64,000 nucleotides of DNA, taken from positions 144,751,501-144,815,500 of the forward strand of contig CM032229.1 in assembly GCA_019009955.1 (NCBI GenBank), given 5' to 3'. Under the pieces are notes generated by a model. That model made no database searches, was not told the origin of the DNA, and saw nothing but the letters and a program-made list of their open reading frames with translations. The stretch comes from Riptortus pedestris (taxonomy: Eukaryota; Arthropoda; Insecta; Hemiptera; Alydidae). Below, piece by piece: positions 22,087-32,924 of this stretch (its first letter is position 1; the number at the start of each line of letters is the position of its first letter). Position numbers and translations under genes: made by a program.

Positions 22087-22475
22087 CAGGAAAAGCATAC
22101 TAATAATAGCATGTATGAGTATGCAGACTGCACCATGATAATGCATCCAGACAAGAGATCAAGAGAAAATGGTGGATTAATCATTATTACTACCTGGTAA
22201 TTATTTTTCCGTTCGATCACTCACATTATAAACCTTGAAAGCATCGTAGTTTCAAAAGAATGAGTTCATCATTAATGGGAAAACGTTCATTAAAGATGAT
22301 TTCATCGGCATAAAATAAGTAAAAATATATAATATGTTGGTAGTTCATTTGATTTTATAAGTGGTTTTATGTATTAGCAAAATGAGCATTTGAATATTTT
22401 ACTTTAGTAGTTCTGACTACATTCATTTAGAATTCAGTCTACCACATCCAGTTGGAAAGCCGTACTTGTTCAAAA

Positions 22476-23635
22476 ATGTTCATCTCGCAGGGGCTGCGGA
22501 ATGATTGCAGATGAGAAATGGTCCACTAGTAATGTCATCTCACCACATATTCTCTATTTCTAGTTAAAAGTCCGATGAGTTTACTAAGGCTGAACGAGTT
22601 TACTTGAGTTACAACAAAATGTATAGAAGAACAATTGTAGGACACTAATGATTTCCCCCGTGACTAGTTTAGTATTAAATGTTCATACTCAGTTAACACA
22701 ACACCACCGAGAATATACAAAAGGTAATAAGAAATGTTTTCAATTTTTTAATTCCTCCCTCTAAACCCCTCCTGTTCCTCTTTAGTGTTGAATGAAGAAG
22801 TTAAATATCGAATATGGTAAAATATTAATTTTATTGAGAACATTTACTATATCTAGTACTGTAATTATAATAAGTCAGAATAATTGTTATCTCCATCAAC
22901 AAATTTTTAGTAGTCGAAAACCTTAATAATGGGGGGGGGGTTACCAGGACATATTTGCATGTACCTCCTTTAAAAGGCCCGCTGAAAACAATATTGGCTA
23001 TTTAAGGTTCCAATAAGACCTTTCATGATATATTGGCAGAGATTGTTAATGTAACATGAGTAGAAATGGCGGTTTGAAGGCTGCATATGAACTGAAAATG
23101 CAAATATCTCGGTATTAATATTCAAGATAGTGAAGAAATGTACACATAACAAAATTTATAGAAATTTAATTTGCAATAAGACTGACTTTTATACAAGTTT
23201 TTTGATTCCAACCTATGGTAATGGAGATATTTCGAATTTACGAAAATTCCCCCCCTAAACTCCCCCCCCTCCCCCTGGCCCGATTTCAGCCGTTAACGAA
23301 CTTGTCTTTCTTTTTCCATGAAACGACTGTTTTAATATTGATTTTGGTAAACGATTTAAACAAAAAACGCTGCCACTAGATGCGGTTAACAGACAAATAT
23401 ATATGTATATATATGATATATATATATATAATTATATATCGATGGACATATATGCAGAATTATATATATTTATATATATGAGTATAACCTCAGTACCGTT
23501 TTGAACGGAGACCTAAAATTTTCGTCATCTCCTGGTCGTAGGTTCGCCGTGAAGGACTAACTAAAAAAAATTCCAATTACAGAATCTGGAGGCAACCTGA
23601 AAACAGCCCGATTTCCGCTAAGGGAAATCTGCTAA
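22476..23635 (+). mobile_element. HINE-like element, long composite copy
   Basis: The eroded 5' end TCTCGCAGGGGCTGCGGAAT is followed by a mosaic interior, including type C text (CACAACACCACCGAGAATAT, ATTTACTATATCTAGTACTG). AATATCTCGGTATTAATATT, TATGGTAATGGAGATATTTC and the C-tract (about 23248-23272) follow. The TA region (23396-23480) is broken by a misplaced ATCGATGGACATATATGCAG. It ends GATTTCCGCTAAGGGAAATC TGCTAA. The length and mosaic content suggest one element inserted in or recombined with another. Confidence 0.65.
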
Positions 23636-23639
23636 TGTT

Positions 23640-24410
23640 TAGTACAACAATTGTAGGACACCAATAGATTAACAGGACTAGTTCTGATTTAATCTCTGTT
23701 GGCAGATATTAAAACACATATTATTCTAGATGTTTTCAATTTTTTAATTCCTCCCTCTAAACCCCTCCTGTTCCTCTTTAGTGTTGAATGAAGAAGTTAA
23801 ATATCGAATATGGTATAGAGGAAATAAACATTTTTGAGTCAAAACTGTAAATTCTTACTTGATGACCTCCTCAACCTACGTATTTGTATGTATCTTACAC
23901 TCGACCCGCTGAAAACAACATTTTATATTTAAACTTGCAATAAGACCTCTCATGATATATTGGCTTAATATTAACGTGCGATGACTAAAAGTTGGGTTAA
24001 CTGAAGGCTACATATTGAAGAGAACCAAATATCTCATTTAATATTCAAGATAAAAGAAAACACATAACAACGATTATAGAAATATAAATTTACAATAAGA
24101 CTGACATTATACAAGTTTTCGCTCCGACCCATAATAATGGAGATATTTCGAAATTCCCCCTAAATTCCTTCCCCCTTGCTGGTCCGATTGCAGACGTTAA
24201 TGAACTTGGTCTTTAGTGTTCCATACACTGTTTTAATATCGAGTTTGGTAAAGATTTAAAAAAAAACTCTGCCACTAATGCGTTAACAGACAAATTTATA
24301 TGTAGTTTTGAACGGACCTCTTTTTCGTCATCTCCTAAGTAGGGTCGATGGACATTTGCAGAAATTTTTCGAAAATCCTGTCATGAGTATAACCTCAGTA
24401 GCGGATCGCT
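23640..24410 (+). mobile_element. HINE-like copy related to the preceding one, 3' end lost
   Basis: It shares an identical stretch of about 80 bp with the preceding element (22741 and 23737 onward, TTTTTTAATTCCTCCCTCTA ...), at an offset of 996 bp. It continues with TAATAATGGAGATATTTCG, GGTCCGATTGCAGACGTTAA, TTTGAACGGACCTCTTTTTC and TCATGAGTATAACCTCAGTA. It stops before the hairpin, at about 24410. There is no microsatellite. Confidence 0.6.
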
Positions 24411-24799
24411 TGAGGAGAGTTAAAAATTTTGTAAACCTACAGTCGTGAAGCAGACTAAAGCAACAAGGATCCAATGTACAATAGGAAGGCAACGCGTTTA
24501 TACAGCTCGGATACCATAACATAGTAGAATAAAGTGGATTGTTAAGGAATGATACATTTTTTTTAAGATACATTGTTTTTCATTGAGTAACGCCATTATT
24601 CAATCTCTAGTTTATTAAAACAACAAGCTTAATTAATAATGTGAACATTTTCCACTATAACAACACTTCTTCCCTACAATAAAAAATAGCATGAAGAACA
24701 CATAACTCTTAGCTGTGATGTCGCAAATATTTGAGAGAAAACCAAGACTGAATGGAATAACGAATGTGATCATAGAGACAAGCCAATCCAAAGATTACT
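24411..24799. other. No supported feature
   Basis: The minus-strand ORF 24573-24328 mostly overlaps the HINE 3' block and is not a gene. Confidence 0.4.
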
Positions 24800-26140
24800 A
24801 AGTCTGAGAATGATTTTATTTACCACTAGAGAATCTGTTCAGGAGCTATGAAAGTAGTCTTGGAAGCAAACGTTAATCGAGATTATCCTAGAGATTGGCC
24901 TGCGTTCAAGTGGCTTCGGAGAATCAAATAACAGTAAAAGAAATTTGGCAACGAATGAACATGTTTTTAAGAGTTTTAGCTTACTAAATCATCCCCGAAG
25001 ATGAAATTCGTATGTCACATGTTGTAATCGAACCTATGATCTTCATTCTCATGTGTTATAACGATAGTTTATTTCAGCCCCCGACCTATTTGCATCATTT
25101 TCTTATTTCTGGTTTATTCCTCCTTATTCAATGAATTCCCTGACATCGCCAAGGATTTAATTCGGTAGGCACTTTTCGTTTAATTAGAATTTCCATTTCA
25201 CAGAAAAAGCAACAAGGACATGTACAATGTTAACACGTTCAGTACCGGACTTCAAAAAATATTGGATTGTCTAAGATCCACAATTTTTTGTACGACACGG
25301 GGTAATCGACCCCGCCATTATTCAACTAGTTTATAAACAAGGTAACAGTAAGTGTAAGTTTCATCGCCTAGCAACCAAATAGCATATGCTACAAAATCCA
25401 TTTTTACTGTTAGGACATCATTGCCAAAAATCATCATGACGAACTTTCGCAGTCACTGTTACCACAAATTTATTGTACATGACATTAAGTCGGAATGATT
25501 ACCTTACATTTATCCACTAGAGAAGTTTCAGGAGCTATGAACTCATCAAGAGATTCCACTAGTAACTGCTACCATTTTATTTTTATGGTCTGCCACAAAG
25601 GTAGAGAAAGGGTTGAAAAGAGTACTGAGCATTTTTTAACGTTTTAGCCTACTAAATCATCCCCGAAATAAATTCGTATGTCCATGTTGTAATCGAACCT
25701 ATGAATCTTGTTAACAAAATGTGTTAAAACGATAGTTTCTTTCAGCCCACGACCTATTTGTGTTTGCATCACCGTTTTGCTTTCATCCTTATATTTGCTT
25801 AGGAATATTCAATGATTCCGTCATCGCCAAGGATTTAATTCTGTAGGACCATTTTGAAATTAAATTTTGTTGTCCAGTGAGGCTAAAAATCCAATTCAAT
25901 GTTAACACGTTCAGTACGGACTTCAAAAAAGTGGTCTATCCACAAGTACGACACGGGGTCAATCGACCCGTACTTATGTTCCCTTTTAATGGGCTACTAC
26001 CACTCGAAAAATGAACTTAATTGCTATATTCAAACATTTTTTTACTGTTAGGACATCAAAAAATATATGGCAGTCGCAGGCCGTGTTTTCAACAAATTCT
26101 TCATGACTTAGAAATGAATATTTACCTTACATTTTTCACA
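24800..26140. repeat. Tandem duplication (about 650-690 bp units) containing a piggyBac-like terminus
   Basis: Unit 1 (24800-25470) and unit 2 (25490-26100) align through AGAATGATTTTATTTACCAC / GGAATGATTACCTTACATTT, CTAAATCATCCCCGAA, TTGTAATCGAACCTATGA, ACGATAGTTT, CATCGCCAAGGATTTAATTC and GTTAACACGTTCAGTAC. A third partial unit starts at about 26104 (TTACCTTACATTTTTCACAT). Each unit holds one terminal hairpin (25296-25314 and 25953-25971). The copies have diverged substantially, mostly by small indels. Confidence 0.7.
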
Positions 26141-26923
26141 TTGTCGGGGACTTTTTTTCTCCTTTGTGTGATAATTTTGGTGATCAACGAAGTATTTTAA
26201 TTTTTGTTTTACATTAAAATGGGTGAATATGAATTAACTTTAAATTACGACACTTTACAATAATAATTTATTAGTTTATAAAGATAAAATTAGAAAACGA
26301 GAAAAACAAACTAGGAACTAGGAGTTTAGTTTAAACAAATAATTGAAAAATAAACATAATAAAGGAATAATATGAATAAACAAATAATTATTATGTAAAA
26401 GCACAATGGTTAGGACATAGATTTATGGCTATTATCGAAGCATTGTAGACAAAGTGACTTCATGTTGCACTCTTCACAATACGTTCTAACTCTTTTGTCT
26501 GCTTCTTTAGAGGATTATTTTTGGTAACACGATTTTTAATAAAGCTAAATCCACTATTGTCGGCAACGTGATTTGCACTTTTTGATTAATGTTTTGAAAC
26601 GACAGCAAAAAACTGAAATGGGAGGGATGTGTTCTGTTATTTGAACATTTAAGCCTATGTAAATAACCAGAACAAGCGGTTCAGATGAAAAGGCACGGGA
26701 AATAACAACGATATGAGCCCGTGCCTGACTAGAACCAAATACCATTCTCAAGGCCGGCCAGGCCCCGTACACCAATGATATACGACGTATTTTTTGGATT
26801 TGAATACTGTACTAGTACAAAGCAAAAAACCGTCAAAGTTTTTTGAAACATTTATCTTCAAAATCCGATGACTGGAATCTAGTTACGTACGGGGTCATTT
26901 GACCCCGTGCCGCACTTAACGTG
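25906..26923 (-). mobile_element. piggyBac-like element, decayed
   Basis: The left end is TTAA (25902-25905) followed by CACGTTCAGTACGG and the palindrome ACGGGGTCAATCGACCCGT (25953-25971). The right end, reversed, is CACGTTAAGTGCGGC preceded by the palindrome at 26889-26908 and flanked by CTAA (26924-26927), one change from TTAA. Terminal repeats starting at TTAA are diagnostic of the piggyBac superfamily. A transposase C-terminal remnant lies inside on the minus strand. An additional left-type terminus at 25230-25314 comes from the tandem duplication. Confidence 0.7.
26410..26775 (-). pseudogene. piggyBac-like transposase C-terminal remnant
   Basis: The last 33 codons before a stop (26511-26410) read SKEADKRVRTYCEECNMKSL then CLQCFDNSHKSMS. 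The pattern basic-RT-Y-C-x2-C-x5-C-x2-C-F-x4-H matches the C-terminal cysteine-rich zinc-binding domain of piggyBac transposases, which binds DNA near the element ends. Upstream, in another frame, 26775-26554 contains EPLVLVIYIGLNVQ, loosely like the conserved PL-x-x-x-Y-N-x-L-x-V segment that precedes this domain; that part is tentative. The DDD catalytic core is absent and frames are broken. Its position between piggyBac-type termini supports the call. Confidence 0.65.
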
Positions 26924-26927
26924 CTAA

Positions 26928-27791
26928 CCAAAATGTTTTTATACTTCTAACTGCCCACAACACCGAAATACGAAATAACCACATATATTGTTCTCCTTTA
27001 CCAGTTAAAATCTTGATGACTTGGAATCTTGAAAGTAAAGGGGTTGTGTGACCCAGAAATTTGAAGCTAAATGTAGATCAAGTCTTATCCTTATTTCAAT
27101 TAAAACTAGGCTTTGCTTCCTTTGCCTTGACCCAAGACGCCTTGGCCTTGATCGAGTTTCCTCCAGAGAAGATGGATTTACATCCAGCTCCAGCAGGATA
27201 GACCCTGGAGCCATCCTTGTTCCACTGGATTTTGCAATTATTCGCCTCTTAATCGCCCTTATTTCCAGCCTCCGAGCAAGTCATGCTGCCGAAAATCCAT
27301 GCTGACATGGGAATTCACTTTCACTAACTGATTACAATGCTTCGGTAGAACTAATAAGTCAGAAGAGCTGAACAAAGAGCCTTTTGTTTAAAATTTAAAA
27401 ATTAGGCTTTGTTATAAAAGTGCTCAAGTCCAATTATTAGGACATGTTTAACTAAGAGGTTAATTTAAGAAATTTTGACGATTTAAATTTCAAAATAGTA
27501 TAATGTTATGAAAATTTAAAAAAGAATAAATTAATTCTACATTCAAGTAACACTTTTTCAAATCTGTGTACTCAGTCGAAAAGATTGGACGTTATCTGTA
27601 ATTATAATTTATTATACCATTTTTTTTCTTTTTTTTTTTCAACAAGCGCATTGGTTCTGCCATTTTCACGGTCCATTGGCCTCTGGGATAATTCCGTACA
27701 GATAAAAGTTTAAATATGAAGGATACAGTACTAGCTAATGATAACTCTATTTTTCAAAATTAGTGTGTGGATTGAAGTTTAAATTTAAAAT
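26928..27791. other. No supported gene; overlapping ORFs at 27005-27305
   Basis: Opposed ORFs (minus 27214-27005, plus 27048-27305) occupy a mildly GC-richer tract with repeated CTTGACC / CCTTGATC words. No family motif or convincing splice site favours either strand. A T-run follows at 27620-27640. Confidence 0.35.
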
Positions 27792-28012
27792 ATTTATTAA
27801 CGTTCACTTTTTGCAACGAATGCTAATTAGGGCGGGCTATCTACAGGTTACCACTCTATCCTAGTCAGGGTATGACTAAGGATTTTATGTAATGAATTTC
27901 GTCAATAAATACATTCCTTTTGCCCAGGCGGGAATCGAACTCGCCACTCTAGGTTTGCCATGTGAGATTGTGTTTTAGAAGAAAGGGCCAGCTCAGCATT
28001 TAGCTCATATGC
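27792..28012 (-). repeat. tRNA-derived SINE, near full length
   Basis: Read on the minus strand: head with CTCACATGGCAAACCTAGAG and B-box GAGTTCGATTCCC, body TTATTGACGAAATTCATTAC and GTAACCTGTAGATAGCCCG, and 3' end GTTCATTAATAAA-like tail. The A-box end is slightly eroded. Confidence 0.75.
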
Positions 28013-29194
28013 CAAACTTCCTGGTACAAACACGGAAACGAATACTTGGCGAATACTATTCTGAAACTTTATGAACACTCTCTTTACAGTCCTGTACTTC
28101 CTAACTAATATTCTGCACTTTTTTTAATCTTAAATCAAGCGCGCACTTAATTTTTATAGGCAATTCGATTAATTGTATTTCAAAACTAGTGAAAGTAGTA
28201 AACCTTTCACTAAACTCAGGTTCCTATTTATACTGCAAGGGGCATTATGAATCTGGTCTAATTTCTCAATTGGTTATGTAATGAATAGATATTTGCCACA
28301 CTTCGCAATACGATTTGAGAATTCAACAGTTCATGGACCGATCAACAGATTATCATAAAAAATGTATGTATAATATCTCTTACTTGGTCTATATTTGTTA
28401 GTCATTTTTGTTTAACTGGGCTTCATAATTTAAAATAATATTTATCTAGTCTTCTAAGGTTAGCGAAATAATAATAGACTGGTTATAATATAGGCGGTGC
28501 TACTTATTGTAAATGTATGCTTGTATTGACTAAAAAAGTAATGAAATAACCGAAAGATTTACAGAAAAAAGTAATCTTTCATTGTGGTGTGTGTGTGTGA
28601 GAGAGAGTGAGAGAGAGAGTTTACTGATCGCTTTATATGTCTTATCATTGCTATCACAAGTTGTGTAAATTACTTCTAAACTCGCTAGCTAATAGCCAGT
28701 TAACTCGCGTAACCTAATCTTGACAACGAGAGAATTTACGATATTATTTCTCCTCGTCTCTGTGGAAATAACATTTTTCGGGTAGGGGGTGGTTAATTTA
28801 TTTTACGAAACTTGTTTAAACCATATTAAAATGTTGGTACAAGTTATCTAGTACAAAAAAATGATTTCCTCCGTACGTAAAAAAAAAGACAGAAAAAAGG
28901 ACCTTTTTTCTTTATCATGAAAACATCTATAATTTATGTTATATGGCATTTTTCGGAACAGTGATATCGTATATCACTTTCAGATGAAACAACAGTAGAA
29001 TGAAGACTTGCGGTGCTCAGATCAGATATTTATCTTTTTAGAAAAGCGTCGTACATTATGATAACCTTTGACTCTTCACAGGAACATCGAAAAAAAAAAG
29101 GGCGGGTCTTATATTCATAGTTGTTTGTTCAAACTGGATATGAGTTCTCAAAATAAGCAAGCTGTCTGAAGGAATCTGGTGTCTCAGAGACCTT
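28013..29194. other. No supported feature; (TG)n(GA)n at 28589-28622
   Basis: A short compound microsatellite is the only structure. The rest is AT-rich with no repeat family member. Confidence 0.45.
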
Positions 29195-30045
29195 TTAATC
29201 TCAGAGATATCAAAGCTATTGTCACAAGGAGGCTCTGAATCCCAGAGCTTTAGTTACAAGGAGGCTGTCTGTATCCCAGAGCTTCTGTCACAAGGAGGCC
29301 GTGATTCCAGAGCTTCTGTCACAAGGAGGCCGTGATCCCAGAGCTTCTGTCACAAGGAGGCCGTGATTCCAGAGCTTCTGTCACAGGCAGGCTGAGGATC
29401 CAAGATCTGTAGTCACAAGGAGGCAATGATCCTAGAACTTTAGTCACAAGGAGGCTGTGGATCCAAGATCTTTTGTGATAAACAGACAATGATCCTAGAA
29501 CTTTAGTCACAAGGAGGCTCTGATTCCAGAGCTCTTGTCACAGGAAAGCCGTGATTCCAGAGCTTCTGTCACAGGGAGGCCGTGATTCCAGAGCTTCTGT
29601 CACAGGGAGGCCGTGAATCCAGAACTTCTGTCATAAGGAGGCCGCGATTCCAGAGCTTCTGCCACAAGGAGGCCGTGATTCCAGAGCTTCTGTCACAGGG
29701 ATGCTCTGATAGCTGAGCTTTAGTCACAAGAAGGCCGTGATTCCAGAGCTTCTGTCACAGGGATGCTCTGATAGCTGAGCTTTAGTCATTAGGTGGCTTT
29801 GATTGCAGAGTTCTAATCACAAGGAAGCCGTGATTCCAGAGCTCTAGCCACAAGGAGGCCGAGATTACAGAGCTCTGTCACAGGGAGGCTCTAATAGCTG
29901 AGCTTTAGTCACAATAAGGCCGTGTCCAGAGCTTCTGTCTCAGGGATGCTCTGATAGCTGAGCTTTAGTCATTAGGTGGCTTTGATTGCAGAGCTCTAGT
30001 CACAAGGAGAGCGTGATCCCAGAGCTTTCTTTACAAACAGGCTGT
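29195..30045. repeat. 31-bp minisatellite, about 27 units
   Basis: The repeated unit reads approximately CACAAGGAGGCCGTGATTCC then AGAGCTTCTGT (31 bp). It is most regular at 29275-29400 and 29540-29720. Later units alternate with a variant containing GGGATGCTCTGATAGCTGAG, giving a 62-bp higher-order pattern around 29700-29960. Thirty-one is not a multiple of three, so the ORF at 29319-29510 is a by-product. Units differ by substitutions and have no unique spacers, so this is not a CRISPR array. Confidence 0.9.
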
Positions 30046-31200
30046 GCTTCACTCTGAGAGTAGGGCTTCACTCTTTTCTCTATCAGACACTAACTTATGG
30101 GTTTTGCTTATTTGGTTCTCTTTCTTAGTATATTATTTGGAACTATGATTTATTAATACGATTGTTCATATCTGATTACATTTTTAATTTCCACTTTTGA
30201 TGGATTTGAAGGTGTAACTTGTATGTAATTGTCTTTTTTTAACCTATGTAATAGTCCAGCAATAGTACCTCATAAACCGATAAAATCAACCTACAAGTAC
30301 TCAATGTAAGACAAAACATTATAAGTTCATTAAATATCCCATGATTGGCTGCACATTACGAGAACATCTGAAATTAACGGAAGGTAGGCCACACATTATA
30401 CACTTACACCATTTAAAATCACTAACAGAAAATTGACATATACTATAAACATTAAACCACTATTGTATATCTCATTTCATGAGTTTATAAAAAAATATTA
30501 AAACTCATTCTAAACAATTTCTTCAATACATGGAGTCATCCTATAAGGATTTAATGCAATATTGTATACTCCTATTAAAATTTTATAATTTAACAAACTG
30601 CTTTCTGCTTTCATATGTTTGTAGACATTTTTCTTTTTTTCCAGACATTTGTCTTTACGAATGAAATTAAGGGATGCTCTGAGCAACATCGCCTCGTTGT
30701 GAAGCTCATCAAAATAAGTAAATACATTTGATTTTTTTATGGTCCTCATTTTTCCGTATATGTTTGGAGGCAGGGACGGGGCAGATGTAACAAGTGAAAT
30801 GCTCCATCGAAATAAATCATTTTGAAGTATTAAGGCCTTTTTCTGAAATTATCTCTTTAAAAACGTTTTCACTTAAATTATTTTACCATTGGCCTCTCTG
30901 TCCCAACCATTTCGGCCGTGACTCCACCACTTTCCACAGTTGACAATACCTTTGACTCCATATCAAATTCAAGAGTCATTAGAGGAATTTATCAGGAAGT
31001 ACATCGGACTAATGTTCTGCGAACTACGGCTAATGGGAACGGCCTTTAATACATGATCGACCCGCTGAATTCTAGGAAGGCCAGAAGATTCAAGTCTCGG
31101 GTCAAGGGCTTAACTTTCTCCATTTCAGAGCTTTAATATGCTTCGGTGTTTAACGTTGTTTGCTTGAGACATATAAGGTTAATGACTAAGGTAGTCTCAA
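30046..31200. other. No supported feature
   Basis: The minus-strand ORF 30749-30510 (lysine-rich) has no recognisable domain. A moderately GC-rich stretch at 30890-31130 shows no splice-flanked ORF. Confidence 0.4.
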
Positions 31201-31201
31201 A

Positions 31202-31530
31202 TTTTAGCAGATTTCCTTTAAGGGAAAACAGCTATTGAGTTTGTACTAATGATGTCATTTAAAAAAAAAAAAAAAATGTCCATTGATCGTACTTGACTAA
31301 AATGAGTTCCTATATATATATAAACAACACTCTAGTGGTGGAGCAATCTTTTGTTTGATCGCTTCGAAACTCGACATGTAAGCGATTCAGGTAGAACTAA
31401 AGATCAAGTTCGTTAAAGGCTGAAATTGGACAGGTTAAAGGGGCTGGGGAATCGAAAATTCAAAATATCTCTGTTATTATGAGTCAGATCTAAAAATATG
31501 ATGACACCATGAACTAAGATTTTACGTTTA
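31202..31530 (-). mobile_element. HINE-like copy, 3' half
   Basis: TTAGCAGATTTCCTTTAAGG GAAAACAGCT at the left is the 3' end. It is followed by an A-run insertion at 31261-31276, GTCCATTGATCGTAC, a very short TA tract (31313-31322), CACTCTAGTGGTGGAGCAAT, TTCGTTAAAGGCTGAAATTG and ATATCTCTGTTATTATGAGT. The 5' half is missing; the A-rich minisatellite follows. Confidence 0.7.
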
Positions 31531-31644
31531 TTATTTATTTATTTAGAGATTTGCAACTGTGGCAATGTTCCTCAGGAAAAAAAAACCTGTATAAAATCAA
31601 AAAACGAAACTAAAAAATTAATTTAAACGAAAATAAAACAACTT

Positions 31645-32060
31645 GCAGAAATTGAACACGAAAAACAGAGATGCAATACAAAACAGAAATTGAACACAAT
31701 AACAAAAATGCAACACAAAACAGAAATTTAACACGAAAACAAAAATGCAACACAAAACAGAGATGGAAACCAAAAATAGAAATGGAACACATAACAGAAA
31801 TAGAAAACAAAATTGGAACAGAAAACAGAACTGAAACGAAATACAGAAAATACAAAAAAACAGAAATGGAACATAAAAACAAAATGGAAACAAGAAACAG
31901 AAATGGAACACAAAAACAGAAATGGAAAACCAAAAACAGACATGGAACACAAAACAGAAATATAAACAAAAGTGGAGCAGAATATAGAAATGAAATGAAA
32001 AACAGAAATCGAACACAACAAACAGAAATGGAACACAATAAAGGAACAAATAGAAAAAAG
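31645..32060 (+). repeat. A-rich 18-bp minisatellite
   Basis: The degenerate unit is about AACACAAAACAGAAATGG (18 bp), roughly 23 units. Because 18 is a multiple of three, every frame stays open and yields low-complexity peptides such as TEMEHN or NRNGTQ repeats and, on the reverse strand, FxFCSISV-like repeats. These ORFs are not evidence of genes. The same unit forms a second array at 38030-38305. Confidence 0.85.
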
Positions 32061-32093
32061 ATAGAATCCAAAACTAATTATAAAAACTATGAA

Positions 32094-32168
32094 AGTGGGT
32101 GGTAACCTGTAGATAACCCGTCACATTTAGCCTAAGTTGCAAAAAGTGGACGTTAATAAATAATAATA
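32094..32168 (+). repeat. SINE 3' fragment
   Basis: GTGGGTGGTAACCTGTAGAT, AACCCGTCAC, TTAGCCTAAGTTGC and AAAAAGTGGACGTTAATAAA. It abuts the minisatellite, so the SINE head was lost where the array expanded or inserted. Confidence 0.7.
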
Positions 32169-32289
32169 ATAACTAAGAAAGTGACAAAAAAAGTACTGCA
32201 TAATAGGAAAAAAAATAAGAGTCACATTGGATAATATGAAATCAAATAAAAAATATTAAACAAACCTTTTACTCCATAATGTTTATTTG

Positions 32290-32760
32290 ATCTATAATAT
32301 ATTCGTATATTTAACCGTTCCATTCAACCCTAAATAAAATTTTTTAATGACTGAATTCGAATCAGGACTGAAAGAGAGGTATTTAGGGAATAAGAAAATT
32401 CGAAATATATTAGATCTGAATTGTATTAAAAATATTCTACAACCAGTCTTCTGAACATTTAATTTTCTACAATTATTTTACGCATATTTCTTTATAATGA
32501 CTGTTAAGCTATTTGCACGTTTATGTTTTGATCTTTTGTATACGACTACTTATAATCATAAGATTTTTATTTCAAGTACCTTAGCCACTGAAAATCTCAT
32601 TTCCAGCGTGCATTTCACTGTCTTCTGAACTAATTTTCAGTTTCTACTGATACTAGAAATACAGAATAGAAGACCAGTTGAGATCACCAGTTAGCCATTC
32701 CAGCACGTGGGAATCTCTTTAGTTTACAAAGCCCTGGGTGAAAGTCATGAACTCTGTTCA
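32290..32760 (-). mobile_element. HINE-like copy, 5' half, degenerate
   Basis: Interior TTTAACCGTTCCATTCAACC, TTTAATGACTGAATTCGAAT and CGAAATATATTAGATCTGAA. The right edge CACGTGGGAATCTCTTTAGT then TACAAAGCCCTGGGTGAAAG is the reversed 5' end. It may be the remainder of the 31202 copy, separated from it by the minisatellite and SINE. Confidence 0.55.
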
Positions 32761-32799
32761 ATTAATCGTGCCTCAATTGATCCAAAGAAATTGAGGTGA

Positions 32800-32920
32800 C
32801 GGGCCAAAGAAATTTATTTTGTGAAATACGCACTAAATAATGTCCTAAAATAGGATAGCTGTAGAAAACCCGTACCGATTAGCCTTAGTTACTGTAAAGT
32901 GGCCGTTAATGTATTATATA
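32800..32920 (+). repeat. SINE fragment, degenerate
   Basis: AAATTTATTTTGTGAAATAC, TAAATAATGTCCTAAAATAG, AACCCGTACCGATTAGCCTT and TAAAGTGGCCGTTAATGTA. The tRNA-like head is missing. Confidence 0.6.
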
Positions 32921-32924
32921 TTCC

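Noticed and set aside
27005..27305. Opposed ORFs as a real gene
   Set aside because: Both strands are open in a repetitive, mildly GC-rich tract and neither has a motif or splice context.
29195..30045. CRISPR-like array
   Set aside because: The spacing is a continuous 31-bp tandem repeat without unique spacers, in eukaryotic DNA.
31610..32105. Four long overlapping ORFs on both strands
   Set aside because: The 18-bp minisatellite keeps every frame open; low-complexity peptides on both strands show this is repeat, not gene.
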